From Sulfitobacter sp. (GTDB taxonomy: Bacteria; Pseudomonadota; Alphaproteobacteria; Rhodobacterales; Rhodobacteraceae): 46,837 nucleotides of DNA. This document shows, one piece after another, positions 28,393-38,077 of this stretch (position 1 is its first letter; each line of letters opens with the position of its first letter). The notes beneath the pieces were generated by a model, which worked only from the letters and a program-made list of their open reading frames with translations, had not been told where the DNA came from and ran no database searches. The position numbers were made by a program, and so were the translations under genes. The DNA is taken from the NCBI GenBank assembly GCA_013002405.1, contig JABDKA010000044.1:1-46837 (forward strand), written 5' to 3'.

Positions 28393-29496
28393 ATGACCGA
28401 TACGCCAGCCCCCCTCGCCGAGCACCGCTTTCCCTGCGACACCTGCGGGTCGGATCTGCGGTACGATCCGGATACGGCGCTTTTGAAATGCGATCACTGC
28501 GGCAACACCGAACCGATCGAGGGCAGCGGCAGGCACCTTCAGCCCATCGCGGAACTGGATCTGCGCGACGGCCTTTCCGCCGATCTGGCCCAGGCGGACA
28601 TGGAAGAAACCCGCGTCACTCAGTGCCCCAATTGCGCCGCGCAGGTTGAATTCGCCGAAGGCAAGCACGCCACTGAATGCGCCTTCTGCGCCACGCCCGT
28701 CGTCGTCGATACCGGTCTCAACCGTCATATCAAACCCCGTGGCGTCCTGCCCTTTGCGTTGACCGAAGAAGTGGCGCGCGGTGCCATGACGGACTGGCTC
28801 GGCTCCCTCTGGTTCGCACCCAACGGGCTGCAGGACTATGCCCGGAAAGGCAGGAAGATGCAGGGCATCTACGTGCCCTACTGGACCTTCGATGCAGATA
28901 CACGCTCTTCCTACAGGGGCGAACGAGGAACGGTCTATTACGTAACCGTCACCGTGATGCGCGACGGCAAGCCTCAGCGCAAACAGGTCCCCAAGGTACG
29001 CTGGCGTCCCGCCTCGGGACGGGTGGCGCGTTTTTTTGACGATGTGCTTGTGCTCGCCTCCACCTCCCTGCCGAAACGCTATACGGATGCGCTGGAGCCC
29101 TGGGATCTTTCGGCGCTTGAACCTTACGCCCCCGAATTCCTTGCCGGTTTCCGGGCCGAGGCCTATGGCGTGTCGCTCGACGAGGGCTTCACCGAGGCCC
29201 GCGCCAAGATGGACCGGGTGATCGAGCGGGATGTGAAGTTCGACATTGGCGGCGACCGGCAGCGCATACACCACATCGACACCGACCTCAGTGATCTGAC
29301 CTTCAAGCATGTCCTGCTCCCGGTCTGGCTCGCTGCCTACAAATATCGCGGCAAGACCTACCGTTTCGTCGTGAACGGACGCACCGGCCGGGTGGAGGGC
29401 GAGCGTCCCTATTCGGCCATCAAGATCACCATCGCTGTCATTCTGGGGCTCATCGCTGCCGGGATCGCGGGCTACTTCATGGCGCAAAATCAATGA
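28393..29496 (+). CDS. Zinc-ribbon protein with C-terminal TM (YdjG-like)
   Basis: MTDTPAPLAEHRFPCDTCGSDLRYDPDTALLKCDHCGN...CPNCAAQVEFAEGKHATECAFCATPV; C-terminal hydrophobic helix. Confidence 0.8.
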   Translation: MTDTPAPLAEHRFPCDTCGSDLRYDPDTALLKCDHCGNTEPIEGSGRHLQPIAELDLRDGLSADLAQADMEETRVTQCPNCAAQVEFAEGKHATECAFCATPVVVDTGLNRHIKPRGVLPFALTEEVARGAMTDWLGSLWFAPNGLQDYARKGRKMQGIYVPYWTFDADTRSSYRGERGTVYYVTVTVMRDGKPQRKQVPKVRWRPASGRVARFFDDVLVLASTSLPKRYTDALEPWDLSALEPYAPEFLAGFRAEAYGVSLDEGFTEARAKMDRVIERDVKFDIGGDRQRIHHIDTDLSDLTFKHVLLPVWLAAYKYRGKTYRFVVNGRTGRVEGERPYSAIKITIAVILGLIAAGIAGYFMAQNQ

Positions 29497-30167
29497 CATC
29501 CTACGAGACCTTCATCCAACTCCTGCAGAGCCGATATTCCTGCCGCCAGTTCCGCTCCGATCCTGTGCCTGACGAGGAGGTCACCCGCATCTTCAAAGCC
29601 GCGCGTCACGTGCCCTCCTGGTGTAACGCCCAGCCCTGGCAGGTTGAAATCACGCGGGGCGAAGGCACGGAAGCCTTTCGCGCCCTGATGACGGAGACCG
29701 CAACCAAGGGGACACCGCCTCAGCCTGATCTGGAATGGCCCGCGAAATACTCCGGCATCTACGGCGAACGCCGCCGGACCTGCGGCTTCCAGCTTTACGA
29801 CGCGGCGGGGATCGACAAGGCAGACCGCCCCGCCCGCGCCCAGCAAATGCTGCGCAACTACGCCCTGTTCGACGCGCCCCACGTGGCCATCCTCCACTCC
29901 CCGGCCGAGCTTGGGCCCTACGGTGCGATGGACACGGGCGGCTTCGTGACCGCCTTCACTCTGGCCGCCGCCGCCCTTGGCGTGGCCACAATCCCACAGG
30001 CCGCCATCGCCGCCTACGCACAGCAAGTGCGGAACCACTTCGGCATCGGGGATGACCGGCTGGTCCTTTGCGCCATCTCCTTCGGCTACGCCGATGAGGA
30101 GGCTGCGGTGAACCAGTTCCGCACCGAACGGGCCGAGCCCGACGATATCATCAGGTGGCACGGCTGA
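29493..30167 (+). CDS. Nitroreductase family protein
   Basis: '[45 protein letters not shown]', '[13 protein letters not shown]'. Confidence 0.9.
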   Translation: MTSYETFIQLLQSRYSCRQFRSDPVPDEEVTRIFKAARHVPSWCNAQPWQVEITRGEGTEAFRALMTETATKGTPPQPDLEWPAKYSGIYGERRRTCGFQLYDAAGIDKADRPARAQQMLRNYALFDAPHVAILHSPAELGPYGAMDTGGFVTAFTLAAAALGVATIPQAAIAAYAQQVRNHFGIGDDRLVLCAISFGYADEEAAVNQFRTERAEPDDIIRWHG

Positions 30168-30613
30168 TGCGCGCGCTGCTGCAAAGAGTGACGGAGGCAT
30201 CGGTCACAGTGGCGGGTGAGAGGGTCGGCCAGATCGGCCAGGGCCTGCTGATCTTCGTCTGCGCCATGCCGCAAGACAATGTGGGGACAGCCCAGGCGCT
30301 CGCCACCAAGATCGCCAAGCTGCGGCTATTCAAGGATGAGGCAGGCAAGATGAACCTCAACCTTGCCCAGGTGGGCGGTTCGGCCCTGGTGGTGAGCCAG
30401 TTTACGCTGGCCGCCGACACCTCGCGCGGCACCCGGCCCGGGTTTTCCTACGCAGCCAAGCCGGACCTGGCCGAAGAGCTTTACGAGGCCTGCGCCCAGG
30501 CCCTGCGCGATCTCAGCCTGCCGGTCGAGACTGGCCGCTTCGGCGCGGACATGTCGGTGGCTCTTACCAACGATGGCCCCGTTACCCTCTGGCTCGACAC
30601 CGACCGCCCTTGA
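30167..30613 (+). CDS. dtd: D-aminoacyl-tRNA deacylase
   Basis: [31 protein letters not shown]..., '[25 protein letters not shown]', '[22 protein letters not shown]'. Confidence 0.95.
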   Translation: MRALLQRVTEASVTVAGERVGQIGQGLLIFVCAMPQDNVGTAQALATKIAKLRLFKDEAGKMNLNLAQVGGSALVVSQFTLAADTSRGTRPGFSYAAKPDLAEELYEACAQALRDLSLPVETGRFGADMSVALTNDGPVTLWLDTDRP

Positions 30614-30764
30614 TCCTAAACAGCTTTGGTTTCGGCGCCGCCCACGTCACGCTTGCCGAGACGCATGGGACCTACGCGCGCGCCAGCGTCAGCACCCGGT
30701 CCAACGGTAGCGACTTTTTCTGCGAGGGGATGCGAATACGGGTTTTTATGAAACCTGCTGCCTA

Positions 30765-30784
30765 CCACTGGTCCCGACCAGTGG
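30765..30784. promoter_or_regulatory. Perfect 9-bp inverted repeat CCACTGGTC-CC-GACCAGTGG, candidate operator or small hairpin
   Basis: Exact inverted repeat in the dtd/CocE intergenic region. Confidence 0.4.
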
Positions 30785-30949
30785 CTCCGTCCCGGTATGC
30801 AGCCGTTTCCCTTGGGAATCGCCCGGCGGTACATCAGACAGAAACCCTGCTAGGGCGGTGCCGAAACTGATCCTGTTTTGGTGAGACCCGCAGCCCCTTC
30901 CCCACATCAAATCATTGACAGACAGATATTTCCGACCAACCGTCCCTTC

Positions 30950-32938
30950 ATGACCAAGAACACCCTCCGCGAGATCACCGAAGAGCCCGATCTCGGTATC
31001 ACACTCTCTGACGGTATTCGCCTCTCCGCCCGGGTCTGGATGCCCGAAGATGCCGCCGAGAACCCCATCCCCGCGATCCTCGAATACCTCCCCTACCGCA
31101 AACGCGACGGCACCTGCGCGCGGGATGCCCTGACCCATCCCTACTTCGCCCGGCGTGGCTATGCCTGCCTGCGGGTCGATATACGTGGCAATGGCGACAG
31201 CGAGGGTTTGATGGAGGATGAGTACACTCCCCAAGAGCTGTCGGACGCGGTCGAGGTGATCGACTGGATCGCGGCCCAACCCTGGTGCACGGGCAAGGTG
31301 GGGATGATGGGGATCTCCTGGGGCGGCTTCAACGGGCTGCAAGTGGCGGCTCTTGCGCCCGACCCGCTCAAGGCTGTGATTACCCTCTGCTCCACCGTGG
31401 ACCGCTTTGCCGATGATATCCACTACAAGGGCGGCTGCCTGCTGAACGAAAACCTCGGCTGGGGGGCCACCATGTGGGCCTACTCCTCCCGCGCCCCGGA
31501 TCCGGCCCTGCGGAAGAACTGGCGCGAGATGTGGCTGGAGCGTCTTGAAAGCGAACCCTTTCTGCCCGCTCTCTGGCTGAAGCACCAAAAGCGGGATGAC
31601 TACTGGCGTCACGGGTCGGTCTGCGAAGACTTCAGCGCCATAAAGGCCAAGGTACTGGCCATAGGCGGCTGGGGTGATGCCTACAAGAACGCCGTGCCGC
31701 AACTGGTTGAGGCCCTGCCCGGGGCCAAGGGCATCGTCGGGCCCTGGGTTCACAAGTATCCCCATTTCGCCGTGCCCGAGCCGCGCATCGGTTTCCTGCA
31801 GGAGGCCCTGCGCTGGTGGGATCACTGGCTCAAGGGGATCGAAACCGGTGTCGCGGAGGACCCCGACTACCGCGCCTACCTGATGGATGGTGTCCGACCG
31901 GCGACCTGGTACAAGGACCGTCCAGGCCGCTGGGTGGCCCAGGCGGAAGGGGCCACCCGGCACCTTGACGCCGAAACCCTCCACCTGACCGACCTTGGGC
32001 TTGCGTCAGATCCGGCGCCACTCAGCCGCACCATCTCATCTCCCGCCGACTGCGGCGCTGAAGCGGGGGAATATTGCGCTATCTGGCTTGGCCCCGAGAT
32101 GCCGGGCGACCAGCGGCGGGACGATGCCCTCTCCACCACCTTCGACAGCGCGCCGCTGGAGAGCGACATGGACATCCTCGGGGCACCACGGATCACCCTG
32201 ACCCTCGCCAGCAACCGGCCGCAGGCGCAGATCGCCGTGCGGCTGAACCACCTCCATCCCGACGGGGCCGCGACCCGCATTACCTACGGTGTTCTCAACC
32301 TCAGCCACCGTCAGAGCGCGGCCGATCCCCGGCCGATGACACCGGGCAAGGCGGAAGAGGTCACACTTAGCCTTGACCATATCGGCTACCGCGTGCCGAA
32401 GGGCCACCGCCTCCGCGTCTCCATCTCTGATGCCTACTGGCCACTCCTCTGGCCCTCACCCGAAAGGACGCGCCTCAGCCTGACCGAAGGCCGGATCGCC
32501 CTGCCCCAGCGCCCCACGCCGGGCGGGGACGAGGTGGCCTTCCCGCCGCCCGACGCGGCAGAGCCCTGGGAGGTGGAGACCGTGCGCCCGGCGAACCATG
32601 TCAGGCGCAAGGAGACCGATCAGGTTACCGGCACGACAGCGCTTATGATCGAGGATGACTTCGGCAAGATACGCGATGCGGGCCACGGCCTGATCAGCGC
32701 CGGAAAGGCCCGCGAACGCTGGGAAATCCATCCCGATGACCCTCTATCCGCCAAGGGAAACTGCCACTGGACGGAGGAGATGGAGCGCGAAGGGATCCGC
32801 CTGCGCACTGAGACCCATTCGAGCATGACGAGCGACCGAACCCACTTCCACCTGACCGCGCGGCTCGAGGCCTACGAGAATGACAAGCTTATCTACGCGC
32901 GCGATTTGGAAGAGACCATCCTGCGCGATCATCTGTAG
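30950..32938 (+). CDS. CocE/NonD family (peptidase S15/X-Pro dipeptidyl-peptidase-like) hydrolase
   Basis: 'LSARVWMPEDAAENPIPAILEYLPYRKRDGT', 'YACLRVDIRGNGDSEG', 'GMMGISWGGFNGLQVA', C-terminal jelly-roll domain. Confidence 0.9.
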   Translation: MTKNTLREITEEPDLGITLSDGIRLSARVWMPEDAAENPIPAILEYLPYRKRDGTCARDALTHPYFARRGYACLRVDIRGNGDSEGLMEDEYTPQELSDAVEVIDWIAAQPWCTGKVGMMGISWGGFNGLQVAALAPDPLKAVITLCSTVDRFADDIHYKGGCLLNENLGWGATMWAYSSRAPDPALRKNWREMWLERLESEPFLPALWLKHQKRDDYWRHGSVCEDFSAIKAKVLAIGGWGDAYKNAVPQLVEALPGAKGIVGPWVHKYPHFAVPEPRIGFLQEALRWWDHWLKGIETGVAEDPDYRAYLMDGVRPATWYKDRPGRWVAQAEGATRHLDAETLHLTDLGLASDPAPLSRTISSPADCGAEAGEYCAIWLGPEMPGDQRRDDALSTTFDSAPLESDMDILGAPRITLTLASNRPQAQIAVRLNHLHPDGAATRITYGVLNLSHRQSAADPRPMTPGKAEEVTLSLDHIGYRVPKGHRLRVSISDAYWPLLWPSPERTRLSLTEGRIALPQRPTPGGDEVAFPPPDAAEPWEVETVRPANHVRRKETDQVTGTTALMIEDDFGKIRDAGHGLISAGKARERWEIHPDDPLSAKGNCHWTEEMEREGIRLRTETHSSMTSDRTHFHLTARLEAYENDKLIYARDLEETILRDHL

Positions 32939-33011
32939 TGCGACCGCAATTTCCCGGGATTACCTCTTGCGAGGCGCTGGTAAATGCGCAACCTTGACCC
33001 AGCAATCAATA

Positions 33012-33035
33012 AAACCCGCCAAAAAGGCGGGGTTT
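33012..33035 (+). terminator. Hairpin AAACCCGCC-AAAAA-GGCGGGGTTT between the CocE-like gene and the ABC substrate-binding protein
   Basis: Stem CCCGCC/GGCGGG with A-rich and T-rich flanks, about 20 bp upstream of the next start. Confidence 0.55.
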
Positions 33036-33055
33036 CGACCACAGGGGAGAAGACT

Positions 33056-34639
33056 ATGAACGACCAACTCAAGTATTACAGCCGCATGGTAACCAAGGGT
33101 CTGATGACCCGCCGTGACTTCATCGGTCGCGCAGCCGCTCTGGGTGTGACAGCCGTGGCCGCCAACTCCATGCTGGCCACCGCATCTCGCGCCGCAGGCC
33201 CCCAGAAAGGCGGCACGATCCGCATCGGCCTGCAGGGCGGTGCCACCACCGACAGCCTCGACCCGGCTACCGCCGCCAACCAGGTGCCGCTGATGGTCGG
33301 CCGCATGTGGGGTGAGCCGTTGGTGGAACTGACCGACGATGGCGGTATCGAAGGCAAGGTCGCGGAAAGCTTCGAAGGTTCCGACGACGCCACAATCTGG
33401 CGCTTCAAGATCCGCAACGGCATCACCTTCTCGAACGGTCAGGCCGTGACCGCAGAAGACGCCAAGGCCACCATCGAGCGCCACTCGGGCGAGGATACCA
33501 AGTCTGGTGCCCTGGGCCTGCTGCGCGACATCGACAGCCTGTCCGTTGACGGCGATACGCTCGTCATCGGCCTCAAGACCGGCAACGCCGACCTGCCCTA
33601 TTTCATGGCCGACTACCACCTGCTGATCCAGCCGGGTGGCGGCAAGGACGATCCGACCGCTGCCATCGGCACAGGTCCCTATATCCTCAAATCCGTGGAC
33701 ATGGGCGTGCGCTTCGTGGCCGAGAAAAACCCCAACTACTGGGGTGATCTGGGCAATGCCGAAACGATCGAGATCATCGTGATCAATGACAACACCGCGC
33801 GTGTCGCGGCCCTGCAGTCGGGTCAGGTGGACATCATCGACCGCGTCCCACCCCGCACCGCGGGTCTGGTCAGCCGCGCGCCCGGTGTCGCGGTTAATAC
33901 CACGGCGGGCCCTGGCCACTACGTGTTCATCATGCACACGGACACGGCGCCCTTTGACAATAACGATCTGCGCCTGGCGCTCAAGTACGGCATCAACCGA
34001 CAGGAGCTGGTGGACAAGATCCTTTTTGGCTACGGTTCGGTCGGCAACGACACGCCGATCAACGCATCCTACCCCTTCTATACTGCGCTCGAGCAGCGCG
34101 AGTATGATCCCGACAAGGCGAAGTTCCACTTCGACAAGTCCGGCCACTCCGGCTCCATCCTCCTGCGTACTTCGGACAATTCCTTCCCCGGTGCGCCCGA
34201 TGCCGCTGCCCTGTTCCAGCAGTCGCTGGCGGGTGCGGGAATTGAGCTTGAGATCAAGCGTGAGCCCAACGACGGCTACTGGTCCGAGGTCTGGAATGTG
34301 CAGCCCTTCTGCACCTCCTACTGGGGCGGTCGGCCGACGCAGGACCAGATGTTCTCGACCGCCTATCTCTCCACGGCAGACTGGAATGACACGCGCTTCA
34401 ACAACGAGCAGTTCGACCAACTGCTGGTTCAGGCACGTGCGGAACTGGACGGGGCCAAGCGGACCCAGATGTACGCCGACATGGGCATGATGCTGCACGA
34501 CGAAGGCGGCCTAATCTGCCCCATGTTCAACGACTTCATCGACGCCCACGGCGACCGTGTCGACGGCTGGGTCGAGGGGGTCAACGGGTTTGCGTTGATG
34601 AACTCCTACGCGCCTCTGCGCATGTGGGTGAAAGCCTGA
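33056..34639 (+). CDS. Oligo/dipeptide ABC transporter substrate-binding protein (Tat signal)
   Basis: 'LMTRRDFIGRAAALGVTAVAANSML' Tat signal; SBP_bac_5 features. Confidence 0.93.
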   Translation: MNDQLKYYSRMVTKGLMTRRDFIGRAAALGVTAVAANSMLATASRAAGPQKGGTIRIGLQGGATTDSLDPATAANQVPLMVGRMWGEPLVELTDDGGIEGKVAESFEGSDDATIWRFKIRNGITFSNGQAVTAEDAKATIERHSGEDTKSGALGLLRDIDSLSVDGDTLVIGLKTGNADLPYFMADYHLLIQPGGGKDDPTAAIGTGPYILKSVDMGVRFVAEKNPNYWGDLGNAETIEIIVINDNTARVAALQSGQVDIIDRVPPRTAGLVSRAPGVAVNTTAGPGHYVFIMHTDTAPFDNNDLRLALKYGINRQELVDKILFGYGSVGNDTPINASYPFYTALEQREYDPDKAKFHFDKSGHSGSILLRTSDNSFPGAPDAAALFQQSLAGAGIELEIKREPNDGYWSEVWNVQPFCTSYWGGRPTQDQMFSTAYLSTADWNDTRFNNEQFDQLLVQARAELDGAKRTQMYADMGMMLHDEGGLICPMFNDFIDAHGDRVDGWVEGVNGFALMNSYAPLRMWVKA

Positions 34640-34642
34640 TCC

Positions 34643-35602
34643 GTGGGTCCCATTACAAAACTACTGGCCCAGCGAATTTCGCTGGGCCTGCTGCTGCTTC
34701 TGCTGGTTTCCATCGTCATCTTCGCCGGCACCTCGATCTTGCCGGGCGACGTGGCGCAGCAGATCCTGGGCCAATCGGCCACCCCTGAGGCGCTAGCCAA
34801 CCTGCGCGAAGAACTGGGTGTGAACGACCCGCCGGTCACGCGCTACCTCAATTGGTTGGGTGGCCTTCTGACGGGGGACCTCGGCACTGCGCTCACCTCC
34901 GGACAATCGATCAATGAGGCCATCGGACGCCGTCTGTCCAACACGCTTTTCCTGGCCATCTGTGCCGCCGTCATCGCCGTACCACTCGCAATCTTCCTTG
35001 GCCTGCTGGCCGTTCGCTACCAGGAACGCTGGCCGGACAAGACCATCTCTGCCACCACGCTCACGACCATCTCCATGCCGGAATTCGTGATTGGCTATAT
35101 CATGATGTTCATCTTCGGTGTTCAGCTGCGCTGGTTCTCACCCACCGCCGTGGGCTACCGTCCGGACGCCGATTTCTTTACCCGGCTTGAATCCATCGCC
35201 CTGCCCGTCATGGTTCTGACCCTTGTGGTGCTGGCGCACATGATGCGCATGACCCGGGCAGCCATCCTCAACGTGATGCAGTCCGCCTACATTGAGACGG
35301 CAGAGCTGAAGGGCATGAGCACCTTCTCGGTCATTCGCAAGCACGCCTTCCCCAATGCCATTTCACCCGTTGTGAACGTGGTGATGCTGAACCTTGCCTA
35401 TCTGGTGGTGGGCGTTGTCGTGGTTGAGGTGGTCTTCGTCTATCCGGGCATGGGTCAGTACCTTGTCGACCATGTGACCAAGCGCGACCTGCCGGTTGTG
35501 CAGGCCTGCGGCATCATCTTTGCCGCCATCTACATCGGGCTGAACCTCGTTGCTGATGTCGTCTCCATCCTCACCAATCCGCGTTTGCGGCACCCGAAGT
35601 GA
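34643..35602 (+). CDS. Oligo/dipeptide ABC transporter permease (DppB-type)
   Basis: GTG start; 319 aa; 'ELKGMSTFSVIRKHAFPNAISPVVNVV' EAA-like loop. Confidence 0.92.
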   Translation: MGPITKLLAQRISLGLLLLLLVSIVIFAGTSILPGDVAQQILGQSATPEALANLREELGVNDPPVTRYLNWLGGLLTGDLGTALTSGQSINEAIGRRLSNTLFLAICAAVIAVPLAIFLGLLAVRYQERWPDKTISATTLTTISMPEFVIGYIMMFIFGVQLRWFSPTAVGYRPDADFFTRLESIALPVMVLTLVVLAHMMRMTRAAILNVMQSAYIETAELKGMSTFSVIRKHAFPNAISPVVNVVMLNLAYLVVGVVVVEVVFVYPGMGQYLVDHVTKRDLPVVQACGIIFAAIYIGLNLVADVVSILTNPRLRHPK

Positions 35603-35612
35603 GGGATAAGCA

Positions 35613-36434
35613 ATGAACCTACGCATCCCCTTCGCGGCCATGATCGGCCTGTTTCTCACCGGCCTCTTTTTCCTGGTTGCCATCTTTGCCCCCCTCATCG
35701 CGCCCTACGGCTATGATGAGGTGGTCTCAAATGGCTTCTGGGATGAGGCCTCTTCCGAATACTTGCTGGGGACTGACGGGATCGGGCGCGATCTGCTGAG
35801 CCGGATCATTTACGGCCTGCGTACGACCATCTGGATCGGGACGCTGGCGACGCTCCTCAGCTTCACCACAGGGTCGATCCTTGGTTTTCTGGCGGCGGTC
35901 ACGGGCGGCTGGGTTGATCAGGCGCTGTCGCGCTTTGTCGATCTGATCATGTCGATCCCCTCGCTCATTTTCGCGCTGGTGATCCTGTCGATCACACCCA
36001 TCACCATCGGGGTGCTGATCCTGGTGATGGGCCTGCTCGATTCCACGCGGGTCTTCCGCCTTGCCCGTGCGGTGGCGGTCGACATTACGGTGATGGACTA
36101 TGTGGAGGCGGCCAAGTTGCGGGGTGAGAAATTCGTCTGGATCATCTTCCGTGAGATCCTGCCCAACGCGCTCTCTCCCCTCGTGGCGGAGATGGGCTTG
36201 CGCTTCATCTTCATGATCCTCTTCATCTCGACCCTCTCCTTCCTCGGCCTCGGCATCCAGCCACCCCAGGCAGATCTGGGTGGCATCGTGCGTGAGAACG
36301 CCGAAGGTCTAACCTACGGCATTGGTGCTGCCCTCTATCCCGCCATCACGATTGCACTGCTGGCAATTTCGGTGAACCTGGTGGCCGACTGGGTGCTTGC
36401 GCGCACCACTTCGCTGAAAGGAGGCCGGGGATGA
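35613..36434 (+). CDS. Oligo/dipeptide ABC transporter permease (DppC-type)
   Basis: 273 aa; 'YVEAAKLRGEKFVWIIFREILPNALSPLVAEM'. Confidence 0.92.
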   Translation: MNLRIPFAAMIGLFLTGLFFLVAIFAPLIAPYGYDEVVSNGFWDEASSEYLLGTDGIGRDLLSRIIYGLRTTIWIGTLATLLSFTTGSILGFLAAVTGGWVDQALSRFVDLIMSIPSLIFALVILSITPITIGVLILVMGLLDSTRVFRLARAVAVDITVMDYVEAAKLRGEKFVWIIFREILPNALSPLVAEMGLRFIFMILFISTLSFLGLGIQPPQADLGGIVRENAEGLTYGIGAALYPAITIALLAISVNLVADWVLARTTSLKGGRG

Positions 36435-38068
36435 GCGATATACTTCTCAAGGTCCGCGGCCTCAAGATCGGGGCAACCGTCTATCCGCCCGGCGAAAAGC
36501 CGAAGGAAATCGAGATTGTTCACGGTGTCGATTTTGATCTCGAAGGCGGCAAGGTGCTGGGCCTGATCGGTGAATCCGGAGCTGGAAAATCGACCATCGG
36601 GCTTGCCACCATGGCCTACGGGCGCGGCGGCGTTGAGCTGACGGGGGGTGAGGTCTGGGTCAACGGGCGCGACATCCTTCAGACCGGCCTGCGGGACGTA
36701 CGCCGTCTGAGAGGTGGGGAGGTCACCTATGTGTCTCAATCCGCCGCCGCCTCCTTCAACCCGGCCAAAAAGATCATGGAGCAGGTGACCGAAGCGGCCA
36801 TCCTGCAAAAGAAGTTCTCCAAACGCGATGCAGAGGCTCGCGCCGTGGAGCTTTTCCGCAAGCTCGGCCTGCCTGATCCCGAAAGTATCGGTGAGCGGTA
36901 TCCGCACCAGGTTTCGGGCGGTCAGTTGCAGCGCTGCATGACCGCCCTTGCCCTCTGCCCGGAACCCGATCTGGTGGTCTTTGACGAACCCACTACCGCG
37001 CTCGACGTGACCACCCAGATTGACGTGCTCGCCGCCATCAAGGAGGCCATCCGGGACACCGGCGTGGCCGCGCTTTATATCACCCACGACCTGGCCGTGG
37101 TAGCCCAGGTCAGTGACAATATCATGGTGCTGAAGATGGGTGAGATGGTGGAGTACGGCACTACCGATCAGATCATCAACAACCCGCAGGAAGAGTACAC
37201 TCAGGCACTGGTCTCCGTCCGCTCCATCCGGCACGAGGAAAAAGAGCCGACCGACAATCCGCTTTTGCGGGTGGAGAACATCACGGCGCGCTATCGTGGC
37301 ACCAAATTCGATGTGCTCAAGAACGTGAGCGTGGAACTGCACAATGGTCAGACCCTCGCCATCGTGGGTGAATCCGGCTCGGGCAAGTCGACCCTCGCGC
37401 GGGTCATCACGGGCCTCCTGCCACCCAGCGATGGCCAGATCCATTTTGACGGACGCACCCTGAGCCCAGATCTGCGCACCCGCGGCATTGAGGACCTGCG
37501 CGAACTGCAAATGATCTACCAGATGGCCGACACGGCGATGAACCCACGCCAGACCGTGGGCACAATCATCGGTCGACCGCTCGAGTTCTACTTCAATCTC
37601 CGTGGCAAGGCCAAGCAGGCGCGCATCCAGGAATTGCTGGATGAAATCGAATTGGGCGAAGGCTTCCAGGACCGCTATCCGGCGGAGCTTTCGGGCGGTC
37701 AGAAACAGCGGGTCTGCATCGCCCGGGCTCTGGCAGCCAAACCCAAGATGATCATCTGCGATGAGGTCACTTCGGCCCTCGACCCGCTGGTGGCGGACGG
37801 GATCCTGAAATTGCTGCTGAAATTGCAGAAGATCGAGGATGTCTCCTACCTCTTTATCACCCACGATCTGGCGACAGTCCGGGCGATCGCGGACAGTATC
37901 GCGGTTATGTACCAGGGCGAAGTGGTACGTTACGGGCCGAAGAGCCAGGTGCTCTCGCCCCCCTTCGATGACTATACAGACCTTCTGCTTTCTTCGGTCC
38001 CCGAGATGAAGCTGGGCTGGCTCGAAGATGTGATCGAGCACCGCAAGATGGAGAGTGCGGGGAACTAG
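36431..38068 (+). CDS. Dipeptide ABC transporter ATP-binding protein, fused DppD-DppF type
   Basis: Two Walker A (GESGAGKS; GESGSGKS) and two ABC signature (VSGGQ; LSGGQ) motifs in one 545 aa ORF. Confidence 0.95.
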   Translation: MSDILLKVRGLKIGATVYPPGEKPKEIEIVHGVDFDLEGGKVLGLIGESGAGKSTIGLATMAYGRGGVELTGGEVWVNGRDILQTGLRDVRRLRGGEVTYVSQSAAASFNPAKKIMEQVTEAAILQKKFSKRDAEARAVELFRKLGLPDPESIGERYPHQVSGGQLQRCMTALALCPEPDLVVFDEPTTALDVTTQIDVLAAIKEAIRDTGVAALYITHDLAVVAQVSDNIMVLKMGEMVEYGTTDQIINNPQEEYTQALVSVRSIRHEEKEPTDNPLLRVENITARYRGTKFDVLKNVSVELHNGQTLAIVGESGSGKSTLARVITGLLPPSDGQIHFDGRTLSPDLRTRGIEDLRELQMIYQMADTAMNPRQTVGTIIGRPLEFYFNLRGKAKQARIQELLDEIELGEGFQDRYPAELSGGQKQRVCIARALAAKPKMIICDEVTSALDPLVADGILKLLLKLQKIEDVSYLFITHDLATVRAIADSIAVMYQGEVVRYGPKSQVLSPPFDDYTDLLLSSVPEMKLGWLEDVIEHRKMESAGN

Positions 38069-38077
38069 GTCGGCACC

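Noticed and set aside
28294-29499. 401-aa minus-strand ORF
   Set aside because: Antisense to the zinc-ribbon protein; shadow ORF.
30610-30870. 86-aa plus-strand ORF after dtd
   Set aside because: No recognisable domain and composition not protein-like; treated as intergenic with an inverted repeat.
32960-34498. 512-aa minus-strand ORF
   Set aside because: Antisense to the Tat substrate-binding protein; shadow ORF.
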